A stretch of 64,000 nucleotides of DNA from Nitrincola iocasae. Its GTDB lineage: Bacteria; Pseudomonadota; Gammaproteobacteria; Pseudomonadales; Balneatricaceae. Both the position numbers and the translations under genes were made by a program. The notes beneath the pieces were generated by a model. The model was not told the DNA's origin and ran no database searches. It worked only from the letters and a program-made list of their open reading frames with translations. This document shows positions 32,781 through 41,998 of the stretch, piece after piece (position 1 is the first letter of the stretch; each line of letters opens with the position of its first letter). The DNA is taken from assembly GCF_008727795.1 (NCBI RefSeq), contig NZ_CP044222.1, positions 1,984,001 to 2,048,000 of the forward strand, given 5' to 3'.

Positions 32781-34625
32781 TCACTCATATTCTTCTGTTT
32801 TCACACAATTCCGGCCCGCTTTTTTGGCAGCATAAAGCGCCTTATCGGCGCGTTGTAGCAGACTATCCAGATCATCATTGGGCTGATAAAGGGCACAGCC
32901 AAAACTACAGGTGATCTGAAAGGTTTGCTCGTCATGGGTGATCGTACTGGCTTCGATGTTCTTTCTGATGCGCTCAGCGACTAAGATCAGGGTTTTCAAG
33001 TCAGTACAGGGAGTGATAATGGCAAACTCCTCACCACCCATACGGGCGGCAAAATCATTTGACCGTAGGCTTTCAGAAATAGCCTGGGCTATGGTTCGTA
33101 ACGCCTCATCACCGCCTGCATGCCCGTAACGGTCGTTCACGCTTTTGAAAAAATCAGCATCCAGTTGAATCATGCCGCAAGGAGTATTAGCCTGCTTTGA
33201 CTGCGCAATAATCTGCTGCCCGCTACGGATAAAAGATCGTCTGTTTGCGATATTCGTCAGGGCATCGGTGCGAGCTTCTTTTTCTGCACGCTGCTTCTCT
33301 GCTACCAGTTGCCGTGTTTTCTCTTCAACCTGTTGTTCCAGCTCTGCCGCATGGTTTTTTACCAGTAACAAATAATCCTGCTCTGTTTTTTCATTAGCTC
33401 TTTGTATCTGCCGAGCCTGTAAGGTCAGCGTTATAAACAGCAGCATTGTTTCAATAATGGCTGCGATAATCGGGATATGCAGCGCGGTAATATCCTGCAC
33501 CAGGAAGCCATTATCCCGAAACGGATAGCTGGAAACCGCATAGGTATACAACAACCATGCACCACTAAAAATAAGCGCCAGCGGGTTACCCTGTCGCCAC
33601 CTTAATAGTCCGGCAAAAATCAGCAACGGGAAGCCCAGCATACTGATTTTCAAAAAGTCGATGCTCAGACTGTGCATCCCAAGATAAAACAGTGGGATTT
33701 GCGAGAACCCCACCAGAACATTCAGCCTTAACAGAATATCGAGTTTTGGCAGGTACTTTCTGGTGTGCAAAAACGCCCGTCCAAACATCATGGCAAACGC
33801 GACCATCAAGCCAGAATAGATCCAGAAATACTGTATCAAACTCGTGCTGGTCGTAAGGTTGGGAATCAGGCCGGAGGTTTTCCCCCACACCAGAATAGAG
33901 AAGAAAACATAACCGCTGTAATACAGGAAACTTGAACGACGCAGACTGATAAACAGAATGAAAGACAGCAGCATGATAATCAGGAGTATACCAAACGCCG
34001 CGCCATAGAAGACAAGCTCAAGGGTCTTTGTGGTTTCAAGCTCTCCTGGGCTCCATATCAGAAAATCCACATAAACCGCCTGACCGGTTTTATCAGCGGT
34101 TTTAGCGAAATATTGCCGGGTTTCACCAGGCTGTAAGGTTGTTTTAAAAACCGGTCGCAGCTGATTAACCGGCCGCCTGGCCCCCGCCTCCCGGATCGAA
34201 GAAAAATCTTCATCAAACCCAGCTGGAGACGATATATCCCGCTGGAAAAGCCAAATATCTTCGGGGATATGGTTGAGATATTCCAGATACAGGGTCTGTT
34301 CTTCATCGGTGGAGTTATGCAGCTTAAACGCCATCCAAATCGAACTGGTGGGGTAACCAATACCGGAATAGCCGGATGCAACAACCTTAAAGCGCCCCTC
34401 TTCTTCCAATGCGGCGGCTTCATCCACGGTTAGCCGGTATTCGGGATCTTCAAAATAAGATATTTGCGGGAAAACAGAAACCCCGCTTTCCGAGCCGGTA
34501 ATACTGACCGCATCTGGCTTAGCCGCCGATGTCAGGGATACCGAGAGAGCGCAGATAAATAATCCAAAAATTAAACATAATCGCATTATTGTCACGATAC
34601 GCCGCGCCTCTGTACTGGTGGTCAT
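32781..34625 (-). CDS. Membrane diguanylate cyclase, 7TMR-DISM plus GGDEF
   Basis: A 614-residue receptor-type diguanylate cyclase that makes c-di-GMP. After a signal-like helix (LCLIFGLFICALSVSL) comes a periplasmic 7TMR-DISMED2-type domain (about 50-190), seven hydrophobic helices (about 195-395), a coiled-coil linker (KTEQDYLLLVKNHAAELEQQ) and a GGDEF domain. The catalytic motif is GGEEF and an RSND I-site lies five residues before it, so product inhibition is expected. The start may be ATG 34625 or ATG 34586; neither has a good ribosome site. It reads toward dif and ends at the long palindrome. Confidence 0.88.
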   Translation of the reverse strand: MTTSTEARRIVTIMRLCLIFGLFICALSVSLTSAAKPDAVSITGSESGVSVFPQISYFEDPEYRLTVDEAAALEEEGRFKVVASGYSGIGYPTSSIWMAFKLHNSTDEEQTLYLEYLNHIPEDIWLFQRDISSPAGFDEDFSSIREAGARRPVNQLRPVFKTTLQPGETRQYFAKTADKTGQAVYVDFLIWSPGELETTKTLELVFYGAAFGILLIIMLLSFILFISLRRSSFLYYSGYVFFSILVWGKTSGLIPNLTTSTSLIQYFWIYSGLMVAFAMMFGRAFLHTRKYLPKLDILLRLNVLVGFSQIPLFYLGMHSLSIDFLKISMLGFPLLIFAGLLRWRQGNPLALIFSGAWLLYTYAVSSYPFRDNGFLVQDITALHIPIIAAIIETMLLFITLTLQARQIQRANEKTEQDYLLLVKNHAAELEQQVEEKTRQLVAEKQRAEKEARTDALTNIANRRSFIRSGQQIIAQSKQANTPCGMIQLDADFFKSVNDRYGHAGGDEALRTIAQAISESLRSNDFAARMGGEEFAIITPCTDLKTLILVAERIRKNIEASTITHDEQTFQITCSFGCALYQPNDDLDSLLQRADKALYAAKKAGRNCVKTEEYE

Positions 34626-34677
34626 CTGGTCAGGTTAAGTTTCGTGATTACATTGTACCCCAATGGTTTGGACAGTT

Positions 34678-34894
34678 TTAAACACTTTCACTGCTCATGT
34701 TGAGAACGGTCGCTAATACGCCTTGGTTTACGTGCTCTCGCTGTCTTATCGATTTGATTCGAGCGGCTGTCATCTCTTCATTTTTTGCGCTCATGCTAAT
34801 GGTCAATTTTACGTATCGTTAATTGATCGATAGTACCGTTATCATTAAAACGCTTAGCCATTGCGTGCATTTTTCCTAAACGTTCATCAACCAT
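34678..34894 (-). pseudogene. HigA-like antitoxin remnant (frameshifted)
   Basis: A strong ribosome site (GAGAGAGG) precedes ATG 34894. The first frame gives VDERLGKMHAMAKRFNDNGT and IDQLTIRKIDH before a stop at 34796-34798. One frame over, it continues as SAKNEEMTAARIKSIRQREH and VNQGVLATVLNMSSESV, ending at 34678. Together they resemble a small XRE-type antitoxin/regulator of the HigA kind, where RKID is normally followed by about ten residues and then a TAARIKAIR-like helix-turn-helix. A single indel near 34797 would restore the frame. The tail after SESV is also missing. No intact toxin gene is adjacent. Confidence 0.6.
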
Positions 34895-35115
34895 TTTCAA
34901 CCTCTCTCAGCAAACCATCTGTGTTGTTTCTGATCTGGTGCATGACCTTCTCGTTCTCCCCTACTTTGTCAGCTTTGCCCTATTTTCGAGGGACCTTGCT
35001 TGTCAGAAATTTGTTCATTTAATCGAAGAAAATAGTTATCAATTCCTTTTGATTAACCTTGCCGCTGAATTCAATCTGTCGCCACCCAAAGCCCTTCAAT
35101 CTTGTTCGACTCAGT
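34895..35115. other. Intergenic stretch upstream of the antitoxin remnant
   Basis: No intact gene here. On the minus strand about 30 codons are open directly before the antitoxin start and would end in a TGA overlapping its ATG, the arrangement of a toxin gene followed by its antitoxin. A stop codon cuts that frame immediately upstream. This may be the degraded end of a HigB/RelE-like toxin, but I cannot recognise the residues. Confidence 0.3.
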
Positions 35116-36909
35116 TTATCCGACGGCTTGTACCACCAGGGCATCGGCCAGATTCAGCTGGGTTTGCTGGGCTTGTTGCAGGCTGGCTTTTAGCTGGTCG
35201 CAGAGGGACATGAGTTGGTCGACTTTGGCGACGATGCGGTGTTGTTCATTTAGTGGAGGTACAGCCAGTGGCATATTCCAAAGTTTCTCAGATACTAGTT
35301 TACAAGTTCCATGTGATGAACGATCAACCATGCCAACAACGTCTGATTTCATCCCTTTCATCAGTTGAAGCAGGTAATCCGGGTGAAAACCCTTGAACAC
35401 GACAGCCTTCATATCTTGATTAATCGTGACTGGAGCCACGGTAATAGCTGCAGGGAAAGAATGTGCCAAAATCATTCCTCGTACAACAATTAGCAGACTA
35501 TTCTCAGGTATCAATTTCACAGATGTTTCTTCAATCGCCTTTTCTGAAACCGATATTTGCGTATTTGAAATAAAGTCTTTTTTCATATCTTTAGGTGATA
35601 CCCACGGAATATCGCCGTTCCAATAGTCCGGATTACTCTTCGATGGAGTTCCTCCTCCCACAATTTCTCCTATACTGCCAAACCGACAGCAAGCCCATCC
35701 CTCCGGCAGTGCAAACGGTTTCTCATCTTCACCAATTGGCGGCAGTGGCTTCTGTTTTTTGATCTTCTTCTCTTTAACCATCTGCGCTTTTTCGGCGGCG
35801 ATTTTTTCCAGCAGTACTGCGGCGGGTTCGTCGTTGGGGTTCTGGGGGACGAGTTTGCCCATCACAGCCAGTTGCAGGATGGTTTGTTTGAGCTGATCGA
35901 TGCTGTGGTCGGTGGTGAACAGGGTGTCGAAATGGTCGGCGAGACGGTTCCAGTTTTGTTCCAGCTCGGCGGCATCGGCGCTGTTGGTCAGGGTCGTTAA
36001 CAGGGTTTCGACCAGTGTGGCGTGGGCATCGATGCTCGCTTCGGTTTGCTGTTCCAACTGGTCGCACAGGGTCATCAGCTCATCGACTTTGGCGACGATG
36101 CGGCGCTGCTCAAACTCCGCAGGAAGTGGGATAAGAAGATTTACGAATTTTGATGCAGATATTCCACCGATGATTCCAGTCATCGCGCTCGAGAACTGCT
36201 CAAAAAATGATGGTGTGAGGTAAACCGCAAGAATATAACGAGGTGATACTACAGAGTATAACTCGTTCGCAAACAGCTTATTTCCAAAGCAAATATCATT
36301 CTCTGTTATGCCACATTTTTTGCCAGCACTACCTCCTTCTGCGCACATTAATACGGAGTTCTTGTGGGCGATTTTGAATTTTGGCTCGCCGATTGGAATT
36401 CTAGTCCCATTATTGTAATTGAGGCTTTCAAATCCATACCCAACATCCTTGGTTGCTATGAATGGTATACCATCAACATTTGTGTACTTTTGTTCTTTTA
36501 CACGTGCGTTAACGCTGTTGCCATTAAAAACATTACCTATTTCACCTAAACGGGTCCATCTCCAGTTGAACGGTAATTCATATGGCACTTCATCATCAGT
36601 TATTACTGGAAGCGGTTTTGTTTTCTTAACTTTCTTTTCTTTAACCAACTGCGTTCTTTCAGCCGCAATCCGCTCCAGTAACACCGATGCCGGTTCATCA
36701 TTAGGGTCTTGTGGCACCAACTGCCCACGCACTGCCAACTCCAGAATCAGCTCCCGCAGCTTCTTAATGCCATAGAGATCGAGCTTCTTACTGCTGCCCC
36801 GCCCCGCCGACGAGCGTGTTTTAATTGCAGAGGTCCAGATGTCGATATTATCGGTAATTAGTTCAGCCGGATTATCGGATGCCGTAAATTGTGACTTCAA
36901 TCTCTCCAT
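35116..36909 (-). CDS. hsdS: Type I restriction-modification specificity subunit HsdS
   Basis: A 597-residue specificity subunit that gives the methylase and nuclease their target sequence. Two target-recognition domains (about 105-270 and 395-560) are separated by matched helical repeats: LRELILELAVRGQLVPQDPN at about 51 and LKQTILQLAVMGKLVPQNPN at about 341, each followed by NDEP...LLE(R/K)IAAE and a KEKK(V/I)KK spacer. Helices with RRIVAKVDELM and HRIVAKVDQLM close each half. It starts at ATG 36909, sharing one base with the hsdM stop. The DNA coding for the first recognition domain (about 36120-36600) is visibly more AT-rich than its surroundings. Confidence 0.94.
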   Translation of the reverse strand: MERLKSQFTASDNPAELITDNIDIWTSAIKTRSSAGRGSSKKLDLYGIKKLRELILELAVRGQLVPQDPNDEPASVLLERIAAERTQLVKEKKVKKTKPLPVITDDEVPYELPFNWRWTRLGEIGNVFNGNSVNARVKEQKYTNVDGIPFIATKDVGYGFESLNYNNGTRIPIGEPKFKIAHKNSVLMCAEGGSAGKKCGITENDICFGNKLFANELYSVVSPRYILAVYLTPSFFEQFSSAMTGIIGGISASKFVNLLIPLPAEFEQRRIVAKVDELMTLCDQLEQQTEASIDAHATLVETLLTTLTNSADAAELEQNWNRLADHFDTLFTTDHSIDQLKQTILQLAVMGKLVPQNPNDEPAAVLLEKIAAEKAQMVKEKKIKKQKPLPPIGEDEKPFALPEGWACCRFGSIGEIVGGGTPSKSNPDYWNGDIPWVSPKDMKKDFISNTQISVSEKAIEETSVKLIPENSLLIVVRGMILAHSFPAAITVAPVTINQDMKAVVFKGFHPDYLLQLMKGMKSDVVGMVDRSSHGTCKLVSEKLWNMPLAVPPLNEQHRIVAKVDQLMSLCDQLKASLQQAQQTQLNLADALVVQAVG

Positions 36910-38390
36910 CACAGGGCTCCCTTACTCAGGGCTTCAGACAGAATGCTCTTGAGCTGGTTACGCAACTCGCCGATCTGTTGTTGCTGGTTGGCAAAGTCGA
37001 TCAGCAGCTGATCAGGGTCATGGCTAATCTGTTCGCCGACATGGGGGTTCTTGATATCCAGGTTAAAGTTGCGGGCGATGACCTCGTCGATACTCACCTT
37101 CCACGCCTGTTCGTTTTCTACCCGGGCAGCAAAACCATCGGCTTCATCGCCCCACCAGTCGATCTCGGCCTGAAACTCTTCAAAGCGCATCGGTTTGGTT
37201 TTGTTGTAGTTTTTCACGCCCTCGGGATAGGGGTGCTCATAGAACCAGATATCCTGGGTGGGCTGGCCCTTGGTAAAGAACAGAATATTGGTCTTGATGC
37301 CGGTATAGGGGTTAAACACACCGTTGGGCAGACGGACGATGGTATGCAGGTTGCATTCTTCGGTCAGCATTTTTTTGATCTTGGTTTTGACGCCTTCGCC
37401 AAACAGCGTGCCGTCGGGCAGCACCACCGCCGCGCGTCCGCCTTTGCCATTATTAGCATCCGCCAGCACCTCGATAATTAACTGTAGAAACAGATCAGCG
37501 GTTTCGCGGGTTTGCAGCTCGGCGGGAAAGTTCTTCTCGATGCCGTCTTCTTCGGTGCCCCCAAAAGGTGGGTTGGTGACGATGACATCGATAGCTTCAT
37601 CCCAGCTGGAGAGCGGTTTATTGAGCGTATTACCGTGTCTCACCTGCACCGGCACCTCGATGCCGTGTAGCAACATGTTGGTGGTACAGAGCAAGTGCGG
37701 TAGCTGTTTCTTTTCGACACCGTGAATCTGCTGCTGCAGGATTTGGTGGTCGGCAGCAGTTTTTACGTAGTTGGCTTTAATATGATCGAAGGCGCAGGCT
37801 AGAAAGCCGCCGGTTCCGCAGGCCGGGTCCATAATACTCTCGCCCAGTTTCGGGTCGATGCGGTTGACCATAAAGCGGGTAACGGCTCGTGGAGTATAGA
37901 ATTCACCGGCGTTACCGGCGCTCTGCAGATCACGCAGGATCTGTTCATAGATATCGCCGAACATATGTCGTTCGTTGGAATCGGTGAAATCGATCTCGTT
38001 AAGCTTATTAATCACCTGGCGTAGCAGCGTGCCGTTTTTCATGTAGTTGAAGGCATCGCTGAATGCTTCTTTAACCACAAAGCCACGCGGGTTGAGATCG
38101 ACCGGTGCGGTCAGGTTTTTCAGATCACCGAACAGTTCATCATTGACGAAGTCGAGCAGTTCATCGCCGGTGATACCCTGATTGTCTGCGGCCCAGCTGC
38201 GCCACAGATATTTTTCCGGAATGGGTGCGCGGTAGTTATCCAGCTCCATCTCCAGTTCTTCTTCCTGGGCGTCAAACACTTTCAGAAACAACAGCCATGA
38301 GAGTTGCCCCAAACGCTGGGCATCGCCATCGACGCCGGCATCTTTACGCATAATGTCTTGAATAGATTTAATAACAGAACTGATCGACAT
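36909..38390 (-). CDS. hsdM: Type I DNA methyltransferase subunit HsdM
   Basis: N6-adenine methyltransferase of 493 residues. An N-terminal helical domain (about 1-140) is followed by the SAM-binding motif DPACGTGGF (about 187-195) and the catalytic NPPFGG motif (about 264). AGEFYTPRAVTRFMV just before the SAM site is typical of HsdM. It forms an M2S1 methylase with HsdS and R2M2S1 nuclease with HsdR. It starts 74 bp after hsdR and abuts hsdS by a TGATG overlap, so hsdM and hsdS are translationally coupled. Confidence 0.96.
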   Translation of the reverse strand: MSISSVIKSIQDIMRKDAGVDGDAQRLGQLSWLLFLKVFDAQEEELEMELDNYRAPIPEKYLWRSWAADNQGITGDELLDFVNDELFGDLKNLTAPVDLNPRGFVVKEAFSDAFNYMKNGTLLRQVINKLNEIDFTDSNERHMFGDIYEQILRDLQSAGNAGEFYTPRAVTRFMVNRIDPKLGESIMDPACGTGGFLACAFDHIKANYVKTAADHQILQQQIHGVEKKQLPHLLCTTNMLLHGIEVPVQVRHGNTLNKPLSSWDEAIDVIVTNPPFGGTEEDGIEKNFPAELQTRETADLFLQLIIEVLADANNGKGGRAAVVLPDGTLFGEGVKTKIKKMLTEECNLHTIVRLPNGVFNPYTGIKTNILFFTKGQPTQDIWFYEHPYPEGVKNYNKTKPMRFEEFQAEIDWWGDEADGFAARVENEQAWKVSIDEVIARNFNLDIKNPHVGEQISHDPDQLLIDFANQQQQIGELRNQLKSILSEALSKGAL

Positions 38391-38464
38391 AGTTTTCTCT
38401 TAGATAATCATAAGCCCCGCACAGCCTGATGGCTGCCGCGCAGGGATAAAAATAGGTAACAGTA

Positions 38465-40906
38465 TTAAGCGGTTTGAGGCTCGGTGCTGTAGATCTCCGC
38501 CTCTAATTCGCTCACGGCATCGAGGTAGGCTTGTTTGCCACCAAAGCCTTTCTTAACGATCTCGACAGGCCGTCCCATCTGATCGAAGGGCTTCACTTTA
38601 AGGACATGGATGTTTTCTATCTCCTGCACACCTTCATCGGCGTATTTATCCAGCAGGGTACTAAGTACCGTCTGTGCCGTTTCACTGTATTTAGTGAAAT
38701 AGTTACGCTTCTTAACGTTGTCGGCCCGCTCTTGGCGAGTCAGCGGTGGCTGATCATAAACCACATGGCAGATCAGGTCGAATGGATCGAGATCTTTGCC
38801 GACCTCCTGCGTCAGCACTTCCCAGAGAATGCCCTCACCTTCCAACTCGTCGATGATCACCTGTTTACGCTCAGCTTCATTCCAGCGTTTAGTAAACTCA
38901 TCAAGTGAGGTGAAGTGCTTGGCCATCGCTTTACGGGTGTAGTCTTTGAATGACTCGGTCACCAGTTTGCCGTCGGTATCGTAATACTGCACCCGTTCGG
39001 CAAGGGTTTTTACCTTGACCCCATTGACGTAGAACTTTGTCACCCTGGACCCGTTATCATCCCACTCGCTATCGTTGCCACTGTTATCATAGGTAGACGA
39101 GTCATAAACACCGGGTAGCTCAGCTGCACCCTCAACGTCATCAACGGTATTATCTGAATGCTCGGGGTCTATTCCGTTAATGATGTCATCCAGTTCATCA
39201 CTTCCCTCGATGATGTCACCCGGTTTGGCGGTCATTATCCGTTCGGGGATACCATCAAAACGTTCATCAGCAAACAACTCGGTGGCTTTCTTGAAGTCGA
39301 GAATGGTAAACCAGAGTTTGTTATAGCGATCATCGATACGGGTGCCGCGTCCGATGATCTGCTTGAATTTGGTCATCGACTGAATAGTTTGATCAAGCAC
39401 CACGAGTTTGCAGGTTTTGGCGTCTACGCCGGTGCTCATCAGTTCTGAGGTGGTGGCAATGACCGGATAGGGCTTTTTGGGGTTAATGAAGTTATCCAAC
39501 TGCGCTTTACCTATCTCATCATCGCCGGTGATCTTCATAACATACTTTTCATTTTTGGCGACCTGCTCTGAGTTCAGATTCACCAGCGCACGGCGCATAC
39601 GTTCAGCATGGTCGATGTCATTGCAGAAAACGATGGTTTTGGCCATCGAGTCAGTGCGCTGAAGATAACTGGTGATAGTCTGCGCTACCAGTTCGGTGCG
39701 TTCATCAATGACCAAAGTACGATCAAAATCTTTCTGATTGTAGATGCGGTCTTGTAGTGTCTCACCTTTTTTATCCAGCTGTCCTTTGGTTGGACGCCAG
39801 CCTTGCAGGTCGATATCAATATCCACCCGCACCACTTTGTAAGGGGCCAGAAAACCGTCTTCAATGCCCTGTTTAAGGGAATAGCTGTACACCGGATCGC
39901 CAAAGTAATCGGTGTTAGACACCTCTTCGGTTTCTTTCGGCGTGGCGGTGAGTCCAACCTGAGTCGCACTGCTGAAGTATTCCAGAATCTCACGCCAAGC
40001 ACTGTCATCAGCCGCACTGCCACGATGGCACTCGTCGATGATGATCAGATCAAAGAAGTCAGGATCGACCTGCTTGTAGGCTTTCTGCGATTCTTCTGGC
40101 CCGGTGAGCGCCTGATACAGAGCGAGATGAATTTCATAGGCCGGATCTACGCTGCGACCGGTGATTTTGGTCATCGCCTGCCCGAAAGGCTGGAAATCAT
40201 TGATGCGGGTCTGATCGACCAGAATATTACGATCCGCCAGAAACAGGATGCGTTTCTTGTGACGTGCTTTCCACAAGCGCCAGATGATCTGAAATGCGGT
40301 GTAGGTTTTACCGGTGCCGGTGGCCATCACCAGCAACACGCGGTTTTGCCCCAGGGATATCGCTTCCAGAGTTTTATTAACCGCTTGTAGCTGGTAATAA
40401 CGGGGCGACTTGCCGCTGCCGTCGTCGTGATAATCCTGGGTAATAATAGGTAGTTGGGCTTCGGTGAACCCCCGCCAGGCGCAAAATTTCTGCCAGAGTT
40501 GAACGGGCGTGGGGAAATCGGACAGGCTGATCTCGGTTTCCAGTGCATCGGGATTGGTTTTGTCGTGAAAGACAAAGCCATCACCGTTGGTCGCAAACAC
40601 AAAGGGCACTTCCAGCAGACCGGCATAATCCAAGCCTTGCTGCATCCCCTTACCGATCTCATGTTTGTTAGCTTTGGCTTCGATCACCGCCAGTGGCATA
40701 CCGGGTTTGTGGTAAAGAACGATATCGGCAGATTTAACCTTCTTACGTGCAGCGGCCTGACCACGCACAACCACCTTACCGTCGCGCAGCTTTACTTCCT
40801 GGCGAATCTGACTCATATCGTCCCAGCCTGCATCTATGACCGCCGGAAGGATGAACTTGCTGATGATATCGGTTTCGGTAAGTTTAGCTTTGTTAATACC
40901 TGCCAT
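38465..40906 (-). CDS. hsdR: Type I restriction endonuclease subunit HsdR (EcoEI type)
   Basis: Translocase-nuclease of 813 residues. The N-terminal nuclease core shows AVIEAKAN (the ExK motif, about 72-79) after ADIVLYH. The SF2 helicase motor has MATGTGKTY (Walker A, about 194), the DEAH-like IIDECHRGS, GLTATP, and IIGRGTRIDD (motif VI). The C-terminal part fits the EcoEI-family HsdR end domain that binds HsdM. ATG 40906 follows AAGGGC. It is the first gene of the hsdR-hsdM-hsdS operon and appears intact, so the system could be active. Confidence 0.95.
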   Translation of the reverse strand: MAGINKAKLTETDIISKFILPAVIDAGWDDMSQIRQEVKLRDGKVVVRGQAAARKKVKSADIVLYHKPGMPLAVIEAKANKHEIGKGMQQGLDYAGLLEVPFVFATNGDGFVFHDKTNPDALETEISLSDFPTPVQLWQKFCAWRGFTEAQLPIITQDYHDDGSGKSPRYYQLQAVNKTLEAISLGQNRVLLVMATGTGKTYTAFQIIWRLWKARHKKRILFLADRNILVDQTRINDFQPFGQAMTKITGRSVDPAYEIHLALYQALTGPEESQKAYKQVDPDFFDLIIIDECHRGSAADDSAWREILEYFSSATQVGLTATPKETEEVSNTDYFGDPVYSYSLKQGIEDGFLAPYKVVRVDIDIDLQGWRPTKGQLDKKGETLQDRIYNQKDFDRTLVIDERTELVAQTITSYLQRTDSMAKTIVFCNDIDHAERMRRALVNLNSEQVAKNEKYVMKITGDDEIGKAQLDNFINPKKPYPVIATTSELMSTGVDAKTCKLVVLDQTIQSMTKFKQIIGRGTRIDDRYNKLWFTILDFKKATELFADERFDGIPERIMTAKPGDIIEGSDELDDIINGIDPEHSDNTVDDVEGAAELPGVYDSSTYDNSGNDSEWDDNGSRVTKFYVNGVKVKTLAERVQYYDTDGKLVTESFKDYTRKAMAKHFTSLDEFTKRWNEAERKQVIIDELEGEGILWEVLTQEVGKDLDPFDLICHVVYDQPPLTRQERADNVKKRNYFTKYSETAQTVLSTLLDKYADEGVQEIENIHVLKVKPFDQMGRPVEIVKKGFGGKQAYLDAVSELEAEIYSTEPQTA

Positions 40907-40927
40907 GCCCTTGGCTTCCGTGCTTGT

Positions 40928-41184
40928 TTATAAGCTTTGATTCTCGCATAGAACTGTTTTGATTAAAAAGCGTTTAAAGACTTTCTTAACATACAGCGGC
41001 GGTTCTACCTTGCCGTCTAGGGCGGCTTGTACTAGTGCTCCTAAAAAGCTCGCGAAAGGTTCTATGTTTTGATTTGTGCTGGCTTCTTCGAGTGCGGACT
41101 GAATTTATTGCTGTTCTAGTGGCATGATTGTTTTGGTACTAACATGCTCTCTGTGTGAAGCACGATAGGTTGTTCTGATGATGG
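40928..41184 (-). pseudogene. Decayed 3' gene fragment, possibly Fic-type
   Basis: On the minus strand one frame stays open over about 85 codons except for a single TAA (41105-41107). Upstream it reads RTTYRASHREHVSTKTIMPL; downstream it reads IQSALEEASTNQNIEPFASF then LGALVQAALDGK, ending at 40928. The second part reminds me of the C-terminal tail of Fic-family proteins (IxALExAS...DIxPFxxFL), but this is from memory and weak. No start codon with a ribosome site is visible, and the upstream end runs into an inverted repeat. It is likely the tail of a gene deleted when the hsd genes arrived. Confidence 0.35.
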
Positions 41185-41247
41185 ATATAAACAGACCTCT
41201 AGTACGCTGGTGAGCGGACACCTTGTGCACTAGAGGTCTGTTTATAT
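41185..41247. repeat. 19-bp perfect inverted repeat with 25-nt loop
   Basis: ATATAAACAGACCTCTAGT at 41185-41203 is exactly complementary to 41229-41247. It begins 12 bp past the stop of the stress-protein gene, so it may terminate that transcript. No U-tract follows on the minus strand. Its abutment with the broken gene fragment makes a recombination scar an alternative. Confidence 0.75.
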
Positions 41248-41258
41248 ATGAAGGCTGT

Positions 41259-41816
41259 TTACTGCTGCTGACTTATTGGCTCATTGTGTAATTTATCATC
41301 GGTATCTTCACATTCCCCAACTGAATCCTTGATCACTTCGCTTGCCATTGCGGTTTCCTGTTCAGTCCGGGTTTCAACTACCAGGGCGACATGACCGTTT
41401 GCGATTGCATCTCCGATCAGGTCTGAAAGCGTGCCTTCTTTTTTCTTTCCGGAGTCCTCTGCTGTTCCGACTGCAGTTCCGAGCAAACCACCCAGGCTTG
41501 CACCCCAGCCGATCAGCACCAGTGGTGCAACCACAGGACTGGCGACGAACAGGGTCACGCTGGTCGCTGCCAGTGCCACACTACCAAGGGCGCCGGCACC
41601 TGTGCCAACAGCGGTGCCCACTGCACCATCGACCAATATGTTTTTGAGCGTACGGTCACTCTTCCCTTCTGGTGCGGGTGAAGGTGAATTGGAGTCAGCT
41701 GAATAGATATGCATTTGTTCACGTGACAAGCCTTTATCGACCAGTTTTAAAACGGCGTTTTCAGCATTAACCTGTTGCGGAAAAAATCCAGTTACGTGAT
41801 GACGATAGTCACTCAT
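41259..41816 (-). CDS. General-stress-type protein with glycine-zipper membrane hairpin
   Basis: A 185-residue protein that looks like bacterial proteins annotated as general stress or DUF1269/heat-induced YflT-like. The N-terminus (VTGFFPQQVNAENAVLKLVD then KGLSREQMHIYS) is the fold used in such proteins to sense or bind partners. A Gly/Ala-rich hydrophobic centre (GAVGTAVGTGAGALGSVALA, and GWGASLGGLLGTAVGTA) should insert in the membrane as a hairpin. The C-terminus (HVALVVETRTEQETAMASEV) is a compact alpha/beta piece. ATG 41816 follows AGGAG; a longer in-frame start lacks support. Function is inferred from general resemblance only. Confidence 0.65.
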   Translation of the reverse strand: MSDYRHHVTGFFPQQVNAENAVLKLVDKGLSREQMHIYSADSNSPSPAPEGKSDRTLKNILVDGAVGTAVGTGAGALGSVALAATSVTLFVASPVVAPLVLIGWGASLGGLLGTAVGTAEDSGKKKEGTLSDLIGDAIANGHVALVVETRTEQETAMASEVIKDSVGECEDTDDKLHNEPISQQQ

Positions 41817-41953
41817 GGTGTTTCTCCTGAAAAAGATGTTTGCAAGATATATAAAGCTCAAATTAGGCTAATCTAATGGAGCTTACATGTCTGTGCGCTG
41901 GAACACGGAAAAATTACTCAGCTTTTTAAAGCCTTGCTATAGTCCATGCCAGT

Positions 41954-41980
41954 GCCAAAGCCACCCATAGTGGCTTTGGC
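41954..41980 (-). terminator. Hairpin downstream of wrbA copy 1
   Basis: GCCAAAGCCAC and GTGGCTTTGGC form a perfect 11-bp stem with a 5-nt loop, 18 bp after the wrbA stop at 41999. A closely similar stem follows the second wrbA copy at 45361-45387. Confidence 0.6.
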
Positions 41981-41998
41981 AACAGCGTTATTCTGGAA

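Noticed and set aside
34938..35213. A 91-codon plus-strand frame downstream of the antitoxin remnant
   Set aside because: It runs into the hsdS 3' end on the opposite strand and has no ribosome site or domain; composition fits an antisense frame.
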